Position numbers and translations under genes: made by a program. Shown here piece by piece: positions 6,091 through 7,985 of a stretch of 7,985 nt of DNA. The first letter of the stretch is position 1; each line of letters begins with the position of its first letter. Under the pieces are notes generated by a model. The model searched no databases and was not told the DNA's origin. It saw only the letters and a list, made by a program, of their open reading frames with translations. Source of the stretch: Bacillota bacterium (lineage in GTDB: Bacteria > Bacillota > Dethiobacteria > DTU022); the NCBI GenBank assembly GCA_012510305.1, contig JAAZIE010000078.1, positions 1 through 7,985 of the forward strand, given 5' to 3'.

Positions 6091-6897
6091 ATGAGCAATC
6101 GGGGCAATCATATAACCGCTTTTGAAACGGAGCAGTTCCTGATTTTGGGGCACCGCGGCTCGCCCCGGGAGGCCCCGGAGAATACCCTGCCTTCTTTCTT
6201 GAAGGCCAGGGAGGAGGGCGCCGGCGGCATTGAGCTGGACGTTCACCTGGCGCGAGACGGGGCCATCGCTGTCTTTCACAATTACACGCTCTCCAAAACT
6301 ACCGGCGGCAGGGGACTACTCGCCGGGCGGACCCTTGAGGAGCTCAAGCAGCTCGATGCCGGCTCCTCCTTTTCCAGCGAGTTCGCCGGCACTCCCATCC
6401 CCACCCTTCAAGAAGTAATCGAGGCGCTGGATGAGGATACCTTCATCATGATCGAGATAAAGAGCTACCTGGGTAAAGCAAACGGGCAAATCGCCGGAGC
6501 GGTTGCCGGCGTGGTGGCGGAGTATGACCTCTACGAACGGGTGGTGGCCTCATCGTTTAATCCCTTTATCCTGAAAAAGGTCAAGGAAGCCGACCGGCGC
6601 ATCCCTGTCGGTTTCCTTCATCACTTACCCTGCCCGGGATTTCCCGGCGGAAAAAGTGCACCGCCCGGCGGTCCCGAGGTGCTGCACCCCTTTTATAAAG
6701 TTGTGGGCAAAAGTTATATGGAACAGGCCCGGCGGCGCGGTTGCCGGGTGATCCCCTGGACGGTTAACGAAGTTGCAGAGATGCACCGGATGATCGCCCT
6801 GGGTGTGGAGGGCCTGATCAGCGATCGCCCCGGTGTGATCAAAGATGCACTGAGAAGCGCAGCCGGAGAAGAAAAGGGGGGAGAACATGCCCGGTGA
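6091..6897 (+). CDS. Glycerophosphodiester phosphodiesterase (GDPD family)
   Basis: Expected to hydrolyse glycerophosphodiesters (deacylated phospholipid headgroups) to glycerol-3-phosphate and an alcohol such as choline, ethanolamine or glycerol. The 268-residue product has no signal peptide, so it should act on imported or internal substrate. Motifs: HRG with catalytic His21, ENT (30-32), the metal-binding E-x-D (Glu48, Asp50), second catalytic His63, metal ligand Glu122 in MIEIK, and the C-terminal WTVNE...GVEGLISDRPG of the TIM barrel. Residue 64, normally the Asp of the family's HD pair, is Asn; the His and the metal ligands are intact, so activity is likely retained. GDPD starts one base after the symporter stop, with GGTGAG just upstream. 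The pairing with a HAD-IIA phosphatase supports a glycerophosphodiester-to-glycerol route. A cyclic or lysolipase-D-like substrate is a less likely alternative. Confidence 0.93.
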   Translation: MSNRGNHITAFETEQFLILGHRGSPREAPENTLPSFLKAREEGAGGIELDVHLARDGAIAVFHNYTLSKTTGGRGLLAGRTLEELKQLDAGSSFSSEFAGTPIPTLQEVIEALDEDTFIMIEIKSYLGKANGQIAGAVAGVVAEYDLYERVVASSFNPFILKKVKEADRRIPVGFLHHLPCPGFPGGKSAPPGGPEVLHPFYKVVGKSYMEQARRRGCRVIPWTVNEVAEMHRMIALGVEGLISDRPGVIKDALRSAAGEEKGGEHAR

Positions 6898-7684
6898 CAG
6901 CCAACTGTTTTTGTTCGATCTGGACGGAACGATCTACCTGGGAAACGAGCTCATCGACGGCGCCCGCGAACTTTTAAGTTTGCTGAAAGAGCAGGGGAAA
7001 AGCTACTGTTTTCTGACGAACAATTCCTCCAAAAGCCCCGGGGCTTACCTGGACAAGCTGTGCGGTTTCGGAATAACCGTTAATCCGGAAAACCTGGTTA
7101 CCTCCACCGACGTGCTCATCTACTACCTGAACCGGGCCATGCCGCGTGCTTCGCTTTACCCGGTGGGAACGAAGGCGCTGGAAGAGGAGCTGCGCAAAGC
7201 AGGCTTCAAACTGGTGCATGAATACCGCGACGACCCTTTGGTTGACTCCGTGGTGGTCGGTTTTGACACCACGCTGCATTATCAAAAACTCTTTGAGGCC
7301 ACCCGCTATATCCGCAAGGGGGTCCCCTATATCGCCACCCACCCGGACCTGAACTGCCCCCTGGAGAAGGGTGTCCAGATGCCCGACTGCGGGGCGATCA
7401 TCGCCTTCATCGAAGCGAGCACGGGGATCGCCCCCGCCGAGATAGCGGGCAAGCCCAACCCCCTGGTGATAGACTATCTTGTTGAAACCAGGGGGCTGAA
7501 AAGAAACAGGGCGGCCATCGTGGGAGATAGGCTCTACACGGACATTCAGCTGGGCAAAAACGGCAAGATCCGCTCCATCCTGGTTCTCTCCGGCGAAACG
7601 ATCAAAGAGGATCTGCACGGCGCTGCGATCAAGCCCGATTATATTTTCGCCAGCGTCAAAGAGCTTTACCGGGCGCTAAAATAA
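6887..7684 (+). CDS. HAD-superfamily subclass IIA phosphatase (NagD-like)
   Basis: A 265-residue cytosolic Mg-dependent phosphatase with all four HAD motifs: DLDGT (nucleophile Asp11, acid/base Asp13), TNNSS (Thr44), Lys189 in GKPNP, and GDRLYTD (Asp214, Asp219). The large cap between motifs II and III and the ATHPD...GVQMPDCGAI segment mark subclass IIA. That group includes NagD, phosphoglycolate and p-nitrophenyl phosphatases, and glycerol-3-phosphate phosphatases, among them mycobacterial Rv1692, which acts in glycerophospholipid recycling. The gene overlaps GDPD by 11 bases and has a strong AGGGGGGAG site inside the GDPD coding end, so the two are translationally coupled. That context favours glycerol-3-phosphate as substrate, giving glycerol, but phosphoglycolate or another small phosphate ester cannot be excluded. 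No clear terminator follows. Confidence 0.92.
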   Translation: MPGDSQLFLFDLDGTIYLGNELIDGARELLSLLKEQGKSYCFLTNNSSKSPGAYLDKLCGFGITVNPENLVTSTDVLIYYLNRAMPRASLYPVGTKALEEELRKAGFKLVHEYRDDPLVDSVVVGFDTTLHYQKLFEATRYIRKGVPYIATHPDLNCPLEKGVQMPDCGAIIAFIEASTGIAPAEIAGKPNPLVIDYLVETRGLKRNRAAIVGDRLYTDIQLGKNGKIRSILVLSGETIKEDLHGAAIKPDYIFASVKELYRALK

Positions 7685-7918
7685 CCCTGCTAACGGAGGG
7701 ATGTGGAGGAGGTTCGGCTAGGACGCTCCGGGCTTCTTCTCTGTCGCCCCATGCTCCTTCGCGGTCACTCTGAGCGCAACGAAAAGTCTCCGCCGGCCCT
7801 TGCCGCGGGCAGAACGACCGCCCGCCGTTTTCAACGAAGCCCCCGCCTTACCGCGTGAGATCCTTCGGGCTGCGCCCTCAGGATGATAGTGCAAAAGCGC
7901 TCAGGATGACATTAAATG
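7685..7918. other. Non-coding region with dispersed-repeat sequence
   Basis: No open frame with coding character was found in these 234 bases. The first 80 bases hold no recognisable signal; a CGGAG/CTCCG pairing across a 27-base loop is too weak to call a terminator. The rest is the inverted-repeat element described separately, plus a third copy of its end (GCGCTCAGGATGACA, 7897-7911). Confidence 0.6.
7764..7887. repeat. REP/MITE-like element with imperfect inverted-repeat ends
   Basis: The left end (7764-7790, GTCACTCTGAGCGCAACG... to GTCTC) and right end (7857-7887, GAGATCCTTCGGG... to AGGATGAT) are imperfect inverted repeats of each other, about 27-31 bases, around a 66-base core. The right end is itself a palindrome: ATCCT-TC-GGGC-TGC-GCCC-TC-AGGAT (7860-7884). 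The core has another stem, GCGGGC/GCCCGC (7805-7810 and 7820-7825). From memory, CATTCTGAGCG...AGATCCTTCG...CTCAGGATGA sequences are widespread intergenic repeats in many bacteria; this was not checked. No transposase is encoded inside, so any mobility would depend on another gene. Confidence 0.55.
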
Positions 7919-7921
7919 TCA
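7907..7921. repeat. 15-base palindrome at the end of the convergent frame
   Basis: TGACATT-A-AATGTCA is a perfect 7-base inverted repeat around one base. Its right end supplies the TGA stop of the possible minus-strand partial gene. It directly follows the repeat end GCGCTCAGGATGACA. Confidence 0.45.
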
Positions 7922-7985
7922 CCCGTGAGGGGCGGACAGCAGCTGCTGCCAGCGAGTCTCGCTCAGGGGCTGGTCAAAGCTGCGC
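7919..7985 (-). CDS. Possible C-terminal end of a convergent gene (partial)
   Basis: Reading in from the right edge, 21 codons are open to a TGA at 7919-7921 and give RSFDQPLSETRWQQLLSAPHG. Nearly all codons end in G or C (CGC, AGC, GAC, CAG, CCC, CTG and so on), as in the real genes here, and the peptide looks like an ordinary protein C-terminus. The other two minus frames are closed or less gene-like. The segment is too short to assign a family and could be chance, since 21 open codons are not significant alone. If real, the gene converges on the phosphatase with the repeat region between them. Confidence 0.35.
   Translation of the reverse strand, partial: RSFDQPLSETRWQQLLSAPHG

Noticed and set aside
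7691..7728. Rho-independent terminator after the phosphatase
   Set aside because: Only a CGGAG/CTCCG 5-bp pairing across a 27-base loop, followed by CTTCTTCT rather than a run of T.
1..7985. CRISPR arrays, tRNA or rRNA genes, intact insertion sequences
   Set aside because: No regularly spaced direct repeats, cloverleaf-like segments, rRNA-like sequence or transposase frame was seen on either strand.

Overview
The window comes from a GC-rich (near 60% by eye) anaerobic bacterium. Purine-rich Shine-Dalgarno sequences (AGAGGAGG, AAAGGGGG), TTG/GTG starts next to ATG, a glycyl radical enzyme with its activase, and REP-like dispersed repeats fit a Clostridia-type Firmicute (Desulfotomaculum/Peptococcaceae-like). 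That placement is inference from style and gene content, not from a marker gene.

Layout. The minus strand holds, from right to left, a glycyl radical enzyme (GRE) gene (4287-1267), its radical-SAM activase (1226-312) and, behind its own clear promoter, the start of a lipoprotein gene that runs off the left edge (216-1). The plus strand holds a divergent, tightly packed operon: a GPH-family MFS symporter (4674-6089), a glycerophosphodiester phosphodiesterase (GDPD, 6091-6897) and a NagD-like HAD-IIA phosphatase (6887-7684). GDPD starts one base after the symporter stop, and the phosphatase overlaps GDPD by 11 bases. A 386-bp divergent control region (4288-4673) carries a palindromic element. 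The right end (7685-7918) is non-coding and holds REP/MITE-like inverted repeats. After it comes what may be the last 21 codons of a convergent gene.

How the genes may work together. The plus-strand operon reads as uptake of a small polar substrate, hydrolysis of a glycerophosphodiester to glycerol-3-phosphate plus an alcohol, and dephosphorylation of a small phosphate ester, possibly glycerol-3-phosphate. The divergent GRE has the GCVEP active site and C-terminal RxSGY glycyl-radical site of the eliminase-type GREs. Its unusual feature is an N-terminal SCP2-like lipid/sterol-carrier domain fused in one chain. The residues that bind glycerol in B12-independent glycerol dehydratase do not seem to be conserved, so simple assignment as glycerol dehydratase is not supported. 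The substrate is unknown, and a lipid-derived or hydrophobic substrate is an attractive hypothesis.

Several starts are revised from the longest open frame on the basis of ribosome binding sites: GRE at 4287 rather than 4410, activase at ATG 1226 rather than GTG 1247, and the lipoprotein at TTG 216.
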